From the NCBI GenBank assembly GCA_019113455.1, contig DXHG01000182.1, forward strand, positions 1-18,145: a stretch of DNA of 18,145 nucleotides. The letters are read 5' to 3'. This DNA is from Candidatus Treponema faecavium. GTDB lineage: Bacteria; Spirochaetota; Spirochaetia; Treponematales; Treponemataceae. A program made the translations under genes and the position numbers. The first letter of the stretch is position 1. Every line of letters starts with the position of its first letter. Below the pieces are notes generated by a model. It was not told the DNA's origin. It worked only from the letters and a program-made list of their open reading frames with translations, and ran no database searches. Shown here piece by piece: positions 1-6,768 of this stretch.

Positions 1-1
1 A

Positions 2-142
2 AACGAAATCCGCAAACGGGGCGTTTCGCAGCTTTTTTTAATCACGCAGCGGAACGTACCGGCGTACGGGTTTTATCAGAAGCACGGCTTTCAGGAGCTG
101 GAACAGCACGTTTCGTTTTTTAAGGCGCTGAACCGGCAGTAA
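2..142 (+). CDS. GNAT-family N-acetyltransferase, C-terminal fragment
   Basis: Only the last 46 codons are in the window; the gene enters from the left edge and stops at TAA 140-142. The visible peptide has the end of a GNAT fold: a strand (SQLFLIT), then N-V-P-A-Y-G-F-Y-Q-K-H-G-F, the classic acetyl-CoA-binding N-x-x-A-x-x-F-Y-x-K-x-G-F motif, then a closing strand. GNAT enzymes move an acetyl group from acetyl-CoA to an amine, but the acceptor cannot be told from this part. It converges on the minus-strand SPFH gene with about 117 bases between the stops. The family call is firm; the substrate is unknown. Confidence 0.85.
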   Translation, partial: NEIRKRGVSQLFLITQRNVPAYGFYQKHGFQELEQHVSFFKALNRQ

Positions 143-259
143 CGGCCCGGCGCCGCAGCAAAACATACGGCGCAGCACAACCGTAACGGTGAGCCGCACG
201 CAATATTCGATGTGCGGGCGGCCGCAGTGTTCGGTTATTTTGCGGATGGCATGGGCGCG
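143..259. other. Convergent intergenic region, small dyads and one copy of a 29-bp repeat
   Basis: This gap separates two convergent stops. It holds a short dyad around 193-215 (CCGCAC ... GTGCGG) that could fold on either strand, and copy 1 of the 29-bp repeat (227-255). No credible gene was found. An open plus-strand frame over 189-641 is the shadow of the SPFH gene. Confidence 0.5.
227..255 (+). repeat. 29-bp imperfect repeat, copy 1
   Basis: It matches 1724-1752 at 25 of 29 positions. Read on the plus strand from base 227, both copies give V-F-G-Y-F-(A/T)-D-G-M-G. Three of the four differences are synonymous third-position changes, which suggests a remnant of coding sequence rather than a structural repeat. 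Both copies sit just past the 3' end of a minus-strand gene (SPFH here, McrC at the other). Confidence 0.7.
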
Positions 260-272
260 CTATTTTCGCGCC
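254..272 (-). terminator. Hairpin straddling the SPFH stop codon
   Basis: GGCGCG (254-259) pairs with CGCGCC (267-272) around a 7-nt loop that contains the TAG stop (260-262). No U-tract follows, so it is not a textbook intrinsic terminator. Similar stop-straddling hairpins occur at other operon ends in this window. Confidence 0.45.
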
Positions 273-1147
273 AGTTCTGATATGCTTGTAACGATGCCTG
301 CCAGATTCTGTATATCAGACGGGATAATGATTTTTGTCGCCTGTCCGTTTGCCGCTTTTTCAAGCGCTTCAAGGGCGCGCAGCCGCAGCACCGCCTCGTC
401 AGCAGCCGCTTCTTTTATGCGCAGCAGTCCTTCGGCGGTCGCGTTCTGCACTTCACGGATCGCTTCGGCTTCGCCTTCCGCCTTCTTGATTGCGGCTTCT
501 TTTTGCGCTTCAGCTTCAAGAATCATCGCGGCTTTTTTGCCTTCGGCAACAAGAATCGCAGACTGCTTCTGCCCCTCTGCTATCAGGATAGATTCACGGC
601 GTTCGCGTTCGGCACGCATCTGTTTTTCCATCGCTTCCTGAATTGACTCAGGCGGAACGATATTTTTTACTTCCACACGGTTTACTTTAATCCCCCACGG
701 ATTAGTTGCCTCGTCAAGGATGCTGCGCATACGGGTATTGATAACGTCGCGGCTGGTGAGCGTGCCGTCAAGCTCAAGCGAACCGATAATATTGCGCAGC
801 GTTGTTGCGGACAAATTCTCTATCGCGTTAAGCGGCTGCTCTACTCCGTAGGTATATAGCTTGGGGTCCGTTATCTGAAAATATATAACTGTATCGATCA
901 TCATCGTTACATTATCTTTTGTAATAACCGGCTGCGGCTTAAAGTCCATGACCCGCTCTTTAAGCGATACCTTATTTGCAATACGGTCAATGACCGGCAG
1001 CTTTACATGCAGCCCGACATTCCACGTAGTAATATATGTTCCCAGCCGTTCTACAATAAATGCCTGAGACTGCGGCACAATGCGAATGTTTTTAATAATC
1101 AACAGCAGAATCAGGACTATGACAACGATGAGAATATGCAGTTCCAT
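260..1147 (-). CDS. SPFH/Band 7 (stomatin, QmcA-like) membrane protein
   Basis: This is a 295-residue stomatin/prohibitin-superfamily scaffold, expected to sit in the cytoplasmic membrane and oligomerise into a microdomain that organises or protects membrane proteins. Residues 3-21 form one hydrophobic N-terminal helix. The Band 7 core follows, with VPQSQAFIVERLGTY near 24-38 and LRNIIGSLELDGTLTSRD near 118-135. Residues 170-260 are an Ala/Glu/Lys-rich coiled coil with repeated AEG/AEA units, and the tail is LAGIVTSISELARK. The start is supported by AAGGAG 8 bases before ATG 1147; this Shine-Dalgarno overlaps the stop of the upstream NfeD gene. The gene order NfeD then SPFH, 11 bases apart, is the classical QmcA/YbbK pairing. 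Length is normal for the family. No specific client can be inferred. Confidence 0.93.
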   Translation of the reverse strand: MELHILIVVIVLILLLIIKNIRIVPQSQAFIVERLGTYITTWNVGLHVKLPVIDRIANKVSLKERVMDFKPQPVITKDNVTMMIDTVIYFQITDPKLYTYGVEQPLNAIENLSATTLRNIIGSLELDGTLTSRDVINTRMRSILDEATNPWGIKVNRVEVKNIVPPESIQEAMEKQMRAERERRESILIAEGQKQSAILVAEGKKAAMILEAEAQKEAAIKKAEGEAEAIREVQNATAEGLLRIKEAAADEAVLRLRALEALEKAANGQATKIIIPSDIQNLAGIVTSISELARK

Positions 1148-1158
1148 ACAGCAGCTCC

Positions 1159-1599
1159 TTACAGTTTTGTTACAACGGCGGTCGTTCCTTCGATATGGTC
1201 AATCATACATTCGCTTCCGGCAGCAATAGAACCGCCGTCCGCTGCCTGTGCAGACCACACGACGCCGTTTATTTTTATTTCACCTGGTTCATACGGATGA
1301 ACGGTTGTAATAACCAACGCTTTTTTTCCATGCAGACTATCAATATTCGTGCGTGCAGCCCCGATTTTCAGCTTTTTTACTGCAGCAGGGCGTGTAAATA
1401 CGAGCAGCACACAGGCTATGAGCAGAAACAGCAGCACCTGCAGTTCTGCTGCAAGCGGTGTAAACCCGATGGGAATCATCACAAACGCACTGAGCGCAAA
1501 CCAGACAGTCGTTAAGCCTAACGTACACGCTTCAATAATAAGGCACAGCACCGCAGCTGCAAGCCATACCCACGGCATGTTTTCAGCTAAAATCTGCAT
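1159..1599 (-). CDS. NfeD-family membrane protein, short form
   Basis: This is a 146-residue partner of the SPFH protein. Two or three hydrophobic segments (about residues 10-70: WLAAAVLCLIIEACTLGL, VWFALSAFVMIPIGF, LQVLLFLLIACVLLVF) precede a cytosolic OB-fold domain starting near GKKALVITTV and containing NGVVWSA, the NfeD beta-barrel signature. It lacks the N-terminal ClpP-like protease of long NfeD proteins and so is the YbbK type. The reading frame is open to 1689, but ATG 1599 was chosen because a good promoter at 1613-1641 would start transcription only a few bases before it. No strong ribosome site precedes it. It is transcribed first, with the SPFH gene 11 bases downstream. Confidence 0.88.
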   Translation of the reverse strand: MQILAENMPWVWLAAAVLCLIIEACTLGLTTVWFALSAFVMIPIGFTPLAAELQVLLFLLIACVLLVFTRPAAVKKLKIGAARTNIDSLHGKKALVITTVHPYEPGEIKINGVVWSAQAADGGSIAAGSECMIDHIEGTTAVVTKL

Positions 1600-1612
1600 A
1601 CTCACACGGACA

Positions 1613-1641
1613 CGTATATCATATTTATCAGCGTGTGTCAA
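1613..1641 (-). promoter_or_regulatory. Sigma70-type promoter for NfeD-SPFH
   Basis: On the minus strand the -35 is TTGACA (1636-1641, perfect), the spacer is 17 bases, and the -10 is TATACG (1613-1618, 4/6). Expected initiation near 1606 leaves a leader of only about 7 bases before ATG 1599. It also shows that the longer upstream reading frame is not translated. Confidence 0.7.
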
Positions 1642-1723
1642 ACAAGCGGCGTTCTGAGGACGGCGGCAGTTACTCTGCACACAGCACAATCTTAGCGATA
1701 CACAGTTCCAGAAAGCGTTTTTT

Positions 1724-1752
1724 GTGTTTGGGTATTTTACGGATGGTATGGG
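1724..1752 (+). repeat. 29-bp imperfect repeat, copy 2
   Basis: This is the partner of 227-255 (25/29 identical). On the plus strand the open frame around it reads SDTQFQKAFFVFGYFTDGMG, without a recognisable start. It lies 6 bases beyond the McrC stop, between the restriction module and the NfeD promoter. Confidence 0.7.
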
Positions 1753-1758
1753 AGTATA

Positions 1759-2817
1759 TCAGCATGAGGGAAAATGCTCTTCCGCAATACGGTTGAGCTG
1801 TGCCGCTATCTCGGAAAACTCGCAGTTCAGGTCAAGTGTTTTTACGCTGATTTGATTCCCGCTCATGCGGTACGTATTGTCAGGCTGAATTGATTCGTCG
1901 GTTGCGGCATACAGCAGCATACCGGAAACAGTGTGCGGCTGCTTTCCAAAGCCCACATCCTTGTTTTTAACATACGTAAAAATCTGATACAGATTGCCGG
2001 AATGAATCGTATGTACGCCGTACTGTGTCTGCGTCGTATGCGTATAATACTTGGCATCGATGATAAGTACATCGCTGCCCCTAGTGAGCATAATATCGCT
2101 GTGCATTGCCGGCAGCATAGTCCCAATTCCATCATCCACAGCCCATGCGATTTGCGAAGCCCTTGCCGTTATCTGCGGCCACTCCTTGATATAGTATTCA
2201 AGAATGAATTTCTCATACAGCCGACTCATCCAGCAATCACAGAGAAAAGAAGTCAGTCTGTATTCCCCGGAATCTGTCGTCAAAAGCATCCCCTCGAGAA
2301 CAAATTGACACAGACCAGTGAGCATACGGTAGGTATTGTTGTTTCTCTGAAACCTGATGTCTGCCCAACGGATTGTACTGGGATCAATCACATCCACCTG
2401 TGAAAAAAACATCATCTCCTTTTTTAAATCGTTTTTGTATTTCTGTTTGACGTCTGTATACCGAAGCAACAGCATGACAGTTGTTTTGAGAATCTGATTC
2501 AGAAGATTATTTTCGGAAAGCTCATCATATTCGCAGGTCAGCACCCGTTTTCTGGCAAACTGGTTCCGAAGGGTGCCAGGTATATCAATCTTACCGTGGA
2601 CAACAGCTGTATCCTCTTTACGATTCAGGTACTCCCGATACAGACCGTGTTTTAACTGTCGGCCGATGCCTTTTGCCAAGATAGCGGCAAACAGGTTGTG
2701 TATATTCTCAAATTCTTCTGCGGCAATATCGTCATATCCGCCCTGATTTAGCACCATAAACGCATATGAGAGCATATAGTATATATTCTTGATGAAGATA
2801 CTCTTATTCTTTGTCAT
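1759..2817 (-). CDS. mcrC: McrC-family nuclease subunit of a modification-dependent restriction system
   Basis: This 352-residue McrC-type protein is the endonuclease partner of the McrB GTPase. An N-terminal interaction region (KNIYYMLSYAF, ENIHNLFAAILAKGI) leads to a C-terminal PD-(D/E)xK fold with D241 (AMHSD) and D254-A-K256 (VLIIDAKYY) as the catalytic residues; IHSGNLYQIFTYV and SGMLLYA follow. E. coli McrC is of similar length. The start ATG 2817 overlaps the end of mcrB by 14 bases, which argues for translational coupling; the open frame to 2904 only runs into mcrB. No good Shine-Dalgarno is visible. A weak 5-bp dyad (1761-1765/1774-1778) lies at the stop. The nuclease residues look intact, so the protein is probably active. 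Confidence 0.93.
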   Translation of the reverse strand: MTKNKSIFIKNIYYMLSYAFMVLNQGGYDDIAAEEFENIHNLFAAILAKGIGRQLKHGLYREYLNRKEDTAVVHGKIDIPGTLRNQFARKRVLTCEYDELSENNLLNQILKTTVMLLLRYTDVKQKYKNDLKKEMMFFSQVDVIDPSTIRWADIRFQRNNNTYRMLTGLCQFVLEGMLLTTDSGEYRLTSFLCDCWMSRLYEKFILEYYIKEWPQITARASQIAWAVDDGIGTMLPAMHSDIMLTRGSDVLIIDAKYYTHTTQTQYGVHTIHSGNLYQIFTYVKNKDVGFGKQPHTVSGMLLYAATDESIQPDNTYRMSGNQISVKTLDLNCEFSEIAAQLNRIAEEHFPSC

Positions 2818-4651
2818 GGACCACGCTTTGCAAAATATGTTCCCAATGCTGGAATTTAGCGTCATCATCGAACCAGTATTCTCTAAGTACGGGAAGAATA
2901 TCATAGTCTACGATGGAGTGCAGCCATTCCTCGGTACAACTGTCTCTGCCGCAAAAATAACTGTGCCCAATGCAGAACCCTTTTCCCAGCGACTTATCAC
3001 GTGTAATTTCACGATTCAGTTCTTCTACCCTGGATACGAGTTCATTGAGCATTTTGTTGTTCAGACTGTTCTTATATTGTATAAAGCCCTCGGAGTCAAA
3101 GCCGGGTTCCATTTCAAAAAAACTGAAACGCCGGCGAAGCGCATAGTCAATCATGGCCAGGCTGCGGTCTGCGGTATTCATCATGCCAATAATGTATAGG
3201 TTCTCCGGGACAGAGAAAGCAATACCGTCATAAGCAAGCGTTGCTTTTGTACCTCTGTAATCTTTTTCAATCAGCATGAGCAGTTCTCCGAAAATCTTAC
3301 TCATATTACCGCGGTTAATCTCATCGATGATAAAGAAAAACTCCTTGTCCGGCTGGTTTGCAGCTTTCAGACAGAAGCGATAGAAAATACCGTATTTCAG
3401 ATCAAAACCATCCTCGACCGGTTTATATCCCATCATAAAGTCTTCGTAGGAATAGTTCTGATGAAACTGTACAAACTCGATACGGCTGTCGTCTTTTTTC
3501 CCCATCATGGACCAAACCAAACGTCTTGCCGCAAATGTTTTGCCAACACCGGGCGCACCCTGCAGGATAATGTTCTTTTTATTGCGAAGAACAGCCACAA
3601 GATTTTTGTAGCGTTTCTCGGGCATGTAGACTTCACGAAGAAAGTCATCTTTCGTATACATTTCAATAGAAGATTCGGCAGCTACAGGATTCTCTTCGCG
3701 AATCATATCGAGAATGAATTCATACTCGTCTTTAGCAAGTTTAAACAGGCTGCCGTTCGGATTCTGAAAAAACTCCATATTTTCCAGCTCAGGGCAGTCT
3801 TTTAACGCTGCATAGTCAATCGGTGAAGCAAGCCCTTCAACTTTCTTAAAGAACAGGTTCTCTCCGTCCTGTTCTGCGCTGATACGTCCAATCGCAACGA
3901 TCTTCTTTACCGGATTTGACTCATATCCAATAATCATATCGCCGGCCTTTGCGTCAAGAAAGTTCTGAAAGATACGGCGTTTGTTTCCACTCTCATTATA
4001 AAGCGTATAGGATTGGACAGCACCAACAGCAATCTTAGAAAAGCTCCAAATCTTTGGATTTGCAGTCAACCACCAGTATCCGTGCTCAGATTCTCCAGAG
4101 GATACAGGCGCATCGATGCTGTCTCCATCAAAAAGGTTTTGCGTTTTTTTCACAAAATCAGTATAGCCAGTTACATCGGTCAGCGTTTTCATCGATACTT
4201 GTTCAGGACTGTCCCATAAGCCTTTATTTGTCCAGCGAACAGCATGGATATGACGGAAAGATTTACGGGAAGTATCATAAACATATTCACCTTCGACAAT
4301 GCCTCGTCCAAGTATCTGTTTCCTGCCTTTCTTGACAAATACAATATCGCCCGGTTTCAGACTATTCGCAAACTGCCAAATTGTGTGAACATTATTTGTA
4401 TATGATTTGTTTTCTCCATAAAGCTCTTTCATTTTGGCACGCATATCTTCTTTAGAGCTATACTCCGTAAGATCGCCCATATTATCCCAGCCGATAGCCA
4501 TAATCCCCAAAGCATAATCGCTTTCCCAGTTGACTGAATTCTCACCGGCAGCATACAGCCAATACCGGACAGCAGAACCTTCAACTATGAGGGCTGCATC
4601 GGAAGATTTTTTCGGAATAAATTCTCCAAACATATTGTCTCCAAAATCCAT
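2804..4651 (-). CDS. mcrB: McrB-like AAA+ GTPase with two N-terminal reader domains
   Basis: This is the motor and specificity subunit of an McrBC-type system that recognises modified DNA and drives McrC by GTP hydrolysis. Counting from ATG 4651 (615 aa), residues about 29-150 form a PUA/EVE-like fold (RYWLYAAGENSVNW, LKPGDIVFVKKG). Residues about 190-320 form a second EVE-type domain opening with YWWLTANPKIWSF and including DMIIGYES. Both are expected to bind a modified base. The AAA+ domain has Walker A GAPGVGKT (365-372), Walker B IIDEINRG, and the McrB-specific MNTADRS (491-497). The open frame reaches a TTG at 4687; ATG 4651 has AAGGGA 13 bases upstream, and ATG 4633 has GGAG 5 bases upstream, so the exact start is uncertain. 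The gene is visibly A+T-richer than its flanks, as expected of an acquired defence module. Confidence 0.92.
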   Translation of the reverse strand: MDFGDNMFGEFIPKKSSDAALIVEGSAVRYWLYAAGENSVNWESDYALGIMAIGWDNMGDLTEYSSKEDMRAKMKELYGENKSYTNNVHTIWQFANSLKPGDIVFVKKGRKQILGRGIVEGEYVYDTSRKSFRHIHAVRWTNKGLWDSPEQVSMKTLTDVTGYTDFVKKTQNLFDGDSIDAPVSSGESEHGYWWLTANPKIWSFSKIAVGAVQSYTLYNESGNKRRIFQNFLDAKAGDMIIGYESNPVKKIVAIGRISAEQDGENLFFKKVEGLASPIDYAALKDCPELENMEFFQNPNGSLFKLAKDEYEFILDMIREENPVAAESSIEMYTKDDFLREVYMPEKRYKNLVAVLRNKKNIILQGAPGVGKTFAARRLVWSMMGKKDDSRIEFVQFHQNYSYEDFMMGYKPVEDGFDLKYGIFYRFCLKAANQPDKEFFFIIDEINRGNMSKIFGELLMLIEKDYRGTKATLAYDGIAFSVPENLYIIGMMNTADRSLAMIDYALRRRFSFFEMEPGFDSEGFIQYKNSLNNKMLNELVSRVEELNREITRDKSLGKGFCIGHSYFCGRDSCTEEWLHSIVDYDILPVLREYWFDDDAKFQHWEHILQSVVHDKE

Positions 4652-4784
4652 GTCGATATTATTATCCCTTGACACCCTTGCCGACAAAGGAACGATTATT
4701 TTATCCCGTCAGTTCCAGCTCTATAGTACCACTACCGCAAGACATACTAACGATATATTTTCACCTAGTTTTTGTATATACACA

Positions 4785-4813
4785 CTTATAGCATACCAGT
4801 CAGTACCAGTCAA
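4785..4813 (-). promoter_or_regulatory. Strong extended -10 promoter for mcrBC
   Basis: On the minus strand the -35 is TTGACT (4808-4813, 5/6), the spacer 17 bases, and the -10 TATAAG (4785-4790, 5/6) with a TG one base upstream (extended -10). Expected initiation is near 4778, giving a leader of about 127 bases before ATG 4651. Confidence 0.7.
4794..4812. repeat. Tandem 9-bp direct repeat over the mcrBC promoter
   Basis: TACCAGTCA occurs twice, at 4794-4802 and 4804-4812, with a 10-bp period, so both copies face the same side of the helix. They cover the spacer and most of the -35 hexamer, the position of a repressor operator. No regulator is encoded next to it. Confidence 0.55.
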
Positions 4814-4836
4814 ACCGGAGAACATTCACGTCCGCG

Positions 4837-4857
4837 CGTTTTAGCGCGCCTAAAACG
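4837..4857 (-). terminator. 8-bp hairpin at the stop codon of the rluA-like gene
   Basis: CGTTTTAG (4837-4844) and CTAAAACG (4850-4857) form a perfect 8-bp stem with a 5-nt loop. The TAG stop (4850-4852) lies inside one arm. There is no U-tract on the minus strand. It is likely the 3' end of the nadE-cheB-rluA operon. Confidence 0.5.
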
Positions 4858-6139
4858 GTGCGGCGCACGCAAACGTCAGGCGGCTGCCGGTTACCGGATG
4901 CGTAAACGAAAGCACACTCGCGTGAAGCATGAGCCGCGCGCCGCCGCGGCCGTACAGGCGGTCCCCGGCAATCGGCACACCCAGCCCCAGCGGATGCGCA
5001 CTGTGTACGCGCAGCTGATGCGTGCGCCCCGTACGTGGTACAAAACGCACGCGCGTATAGCGCCTGCCCGCGCAGGTGCCGCTTTTCACAAGCTCCTCGC
5101 GTATAACAGTCCATTCGGTTACGCCTGTTTTTCCGTGCACGGGATCGTATATCTGGCGCGGCCGGTCAGCAGGATCAAGACGGAACGCGAGCGATATAGT
5201 TCCCGCACCGGCAATGCGCAGCGGGCGGGCAAGCGTTCCGTCAAGCAGCGCCGTGTACTCCTTGTATACCTGCCCGTTCTGAAACTGCATCGAAAGCGCG
5301 CGGTGCGCCTCGCGCGTAAATGCAAGCACGAGCAGCCCCGACGTGTCCATGTCAAGCCGGTGCACGGCGGGCTGGCTTATGCAGTGCGCAAAAAGCCGCT
5401 TAACGCGGGTTACAGCGCAGTCCTGCATATGTGCTCCCCGCCCGGGAACGGACAGAAGCCCTGCGGGCTTATCGATGACAATCACGTAGCGGTCGCGGTA
5501 GATAATCTTGAGTCTCAGCAGCGCAGGCAGCACAAGCGCGCATTTATCATCGCACGGGGGATACACTCGACCAGACCGGCGCGCACGCGAACCACTTCCC
5601 ACATACAGCTCGCAGAGGCTCACCGGCGCAAGTCCGCGCCTGAACGCGTACGAAAGCAGTTTTGGCGCACAGCAGTCGCCGCACCCCGTCGGCGCAAGCG
5701 AATGGGAAAAACCGCCGAGTATATCGCCGAATGAGCGGACATGGCCGTCAGCGCAGTAAAACCGGTACAGCGATGCAAGCTTTTGCTGCCACCGGCGCGA
5801 ACACTGCCGCCGTTCCTGTATGAGGTGTCGGCGTTCCGCATCCGATTCCGCATCAAGCCTGGCAAGGGCGCCGGCAAGCTCCCGTATTTCCGCGTCAGCG
5901 GCGACGGCCTGCCGGTCATACTCGTATGCGTCAAAGCACGGCGGCGCCCAACCGTCAATAAGCCAGCCGCCGTCATGCATTCCGGAAAACGCGCGGAGTA
6001 TCACCTTTGCGCCGTTTTTTGCCCGGCACACGCACACGCCGATCATCACGTCTTTTGCGAACAGGCGCTCCCGCCGCACCTGTTCGGCAAGCAGCGTGCA
6101 GTATCCATACGCCTCGCGCTGCGGAAACGGAGGGAACAT
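4850..6139 (-). CDS. RluA-family pseudouridine synthase with a cysteine-rich N-terminal extension
   Basis: This 429-residue enzyme is predicted to isomerise uridine to pseudouridine in structured RNA. Residues about 212-425 are the RluA catalytic domain: DKPAGLLSVPGRG near 223-235, the catalytic motif HRLDMDTSG (260-268, nucleophile D263), KEYTALLDG, and the C-terminal RTGRTHQLRVH. The first ~200 residues form an extension with a helical stretch (about 75-125), then GCGDCCAPKLLSYAF (152-166) and PPCDDKC (195-200), a Cys pattern that could bind metal. The same extension occurs in long RluA-family enzymes of other bacteria. ATG 6139 overlaps the cheB stop by one base (TGATG), so translation is coupled. 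RNA target (rRNA or tRNA) cannot be set. Confidence 0.9.
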   Translation of the reverse strand: MFPPFPQREAYGYCTLLAEQVRRERLFAKDVMIGVCVCRAKNGAKVILRAFSGMHDGGWLIDGWAPPCFDAYEYDRQAVAADAEIRELAGALARLDAESDAERRHLIQERRQCSRRWQQKLASLYRFYCADGHVRSFGDILGGFSHSLAPTGCGDCCAPKLLSYAFRRGLAPVSLCELYVGSGSRARRSGRVYPPCDDKCALVLPALLRLKIIYRDRYVIVIDKPAGLLSVPGRGAHMQDCAVTRVKRLFAHCISQPAVHRLDMDTSGLLVLAFTREAHRALSMQFQNGQVYKEYTALLDGTLARPLRIAGAGTISLAFRLDPADRPRQIYDPVHGKTGVTEWTVIREELVKSGTCAGRRYTRVRFVPRTGRTHQLRVHSAHPLGLGVPIAGDRLYGRGGARLMLHASVLSFTHPVTGSRLTFACAAPF

Positions 6140-6768
6140 CAGCGCGCGCCGTATACTTTGTCAAGGATATGCGGCGCAATACGGTGCAACGGCAGCACCG
6201 CGCACGCACCGCCGCAGGCAATCGCCGCCTGCGGCATACCGAAAATAGCGCACGTCTCGGCTGATTCGACGACAGTGTAGCCGCCTGCGCGACATATCGC
6301 ACGGCAGCCGGCGGCGCCGTCTTTTCCCATGCCGGTCAGCAGCACTGCAAGACAGCCGTCTGCAAACGCCCGCGCCGCGGAGAAAAAAAGCATATCTATA
6401 GAAGGTTTTACAAATTCAACGGGCGGCCCATCGTCAAATGCCAGCACGAACCCGCCTGCCGCGGCACGGCGCACAATCAGGTGGCGCTCCGGCGGCGCGA
6501 CATACACGCAGCCTGCCTGCGCCGCCGTATGTGCCCGTGCCAGCTGCACCGAAAGCCCCGTTGTTTCTGTAAGCCACTGCGGAAATGACGCGGCGAACGA
6601 CGCGTCTATGTGCTGCGTAATCAGCACCGGAAGCGGAAAATCAGCGCCGATACCGGAAAGCACACACCGCAGCGCCTGCGGCCCGCCCGTCGATGCGCCT
6701 ATAAGCAGCACGCGGAAGCGCAGACTGCTGTCCGCGGCGCGCACAGCGCGGTGCGTATTCTGCGTCAT
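6139..6768 (-). CDS. cheB: CheB-type protein-glutamate methylesterase domain without a receiver domain
   Basis: This 209-residue protein is homologous to the C-terminal esterase/deamidase half of CheB, which demethylates chemoreceptors. The catalytic triad is complete: S26 in GASTGGP, H53 in ITQHID, D150 in LLTGMGKDGAAG, with spacings close to those of enteric CheB (S164, H190, D286). VYVAPPERHL and the KPSIDMLF region are also typical. The regulatory receiver domain is absent; only about 18 residues precede the catalytic fold. ATG 6768 overlaps the nadE stop (ATGA), which fixes the start and excludes the longer frame to 6819. Its neighbours are not chemotaxis genes, so activity must be constitutive or controlled through another partner. 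A chemoreceptor target is the default inference. Confidence 0.88.
   Translation of the reverse strand: MTQNTHRAVRAADSSLRFRVLLIGASTGGPQALRCVLSGIGADFPLPVLITQHIDASFAASFPQWLTETTGLSVQLARAHTAAQAGCVYVAPPERHLIVRRAAAGGFVLAFDDGPPVEFVKPSIDMLFFSAARAFADGCLAVLLTGMGKDGAAGCRAICRAGGYTVVESAETCAIFGMPQAAIACGGACAVLPLHRIAPHILDKVYGAR

Larger units (their letters stand above)
4652..4849. other. A+T-rich leader of the McrBC module
   Basis: This stretch between the rluA-like stop and mcrB holds a promoter, a tandem repeat and a roughly 127-base untranslated leader. No gene was found in it. Confidence 0.55.

Noticed and set aside
1600..1689. Upstream extension of the NfeD gene to 1689
   Set aside because: The extension reads as non-hydrophobic, cysteine-rich sequence and the promoter at 1613-1641 lies inside it.
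2818..2904. Upstream extension of mcrC to 2904
   Set aside because: It overlaps mcrB coding sequence; McrC similarity begins at MTKNKSIFIKNIYYM and ATG 2817 gives the usual short overlap.
4772..5734. A 320-codon plus-strand open frame, rich in Arg and Ala
   Set aside because: It lies opposite the well-supported pseudouridine synthase gene, has no ribosome site and no recognisable domain. G+C-rich coding DNA commonly leaves such shadows; the same holds for the frame at 15365-16228 on the minus strand.
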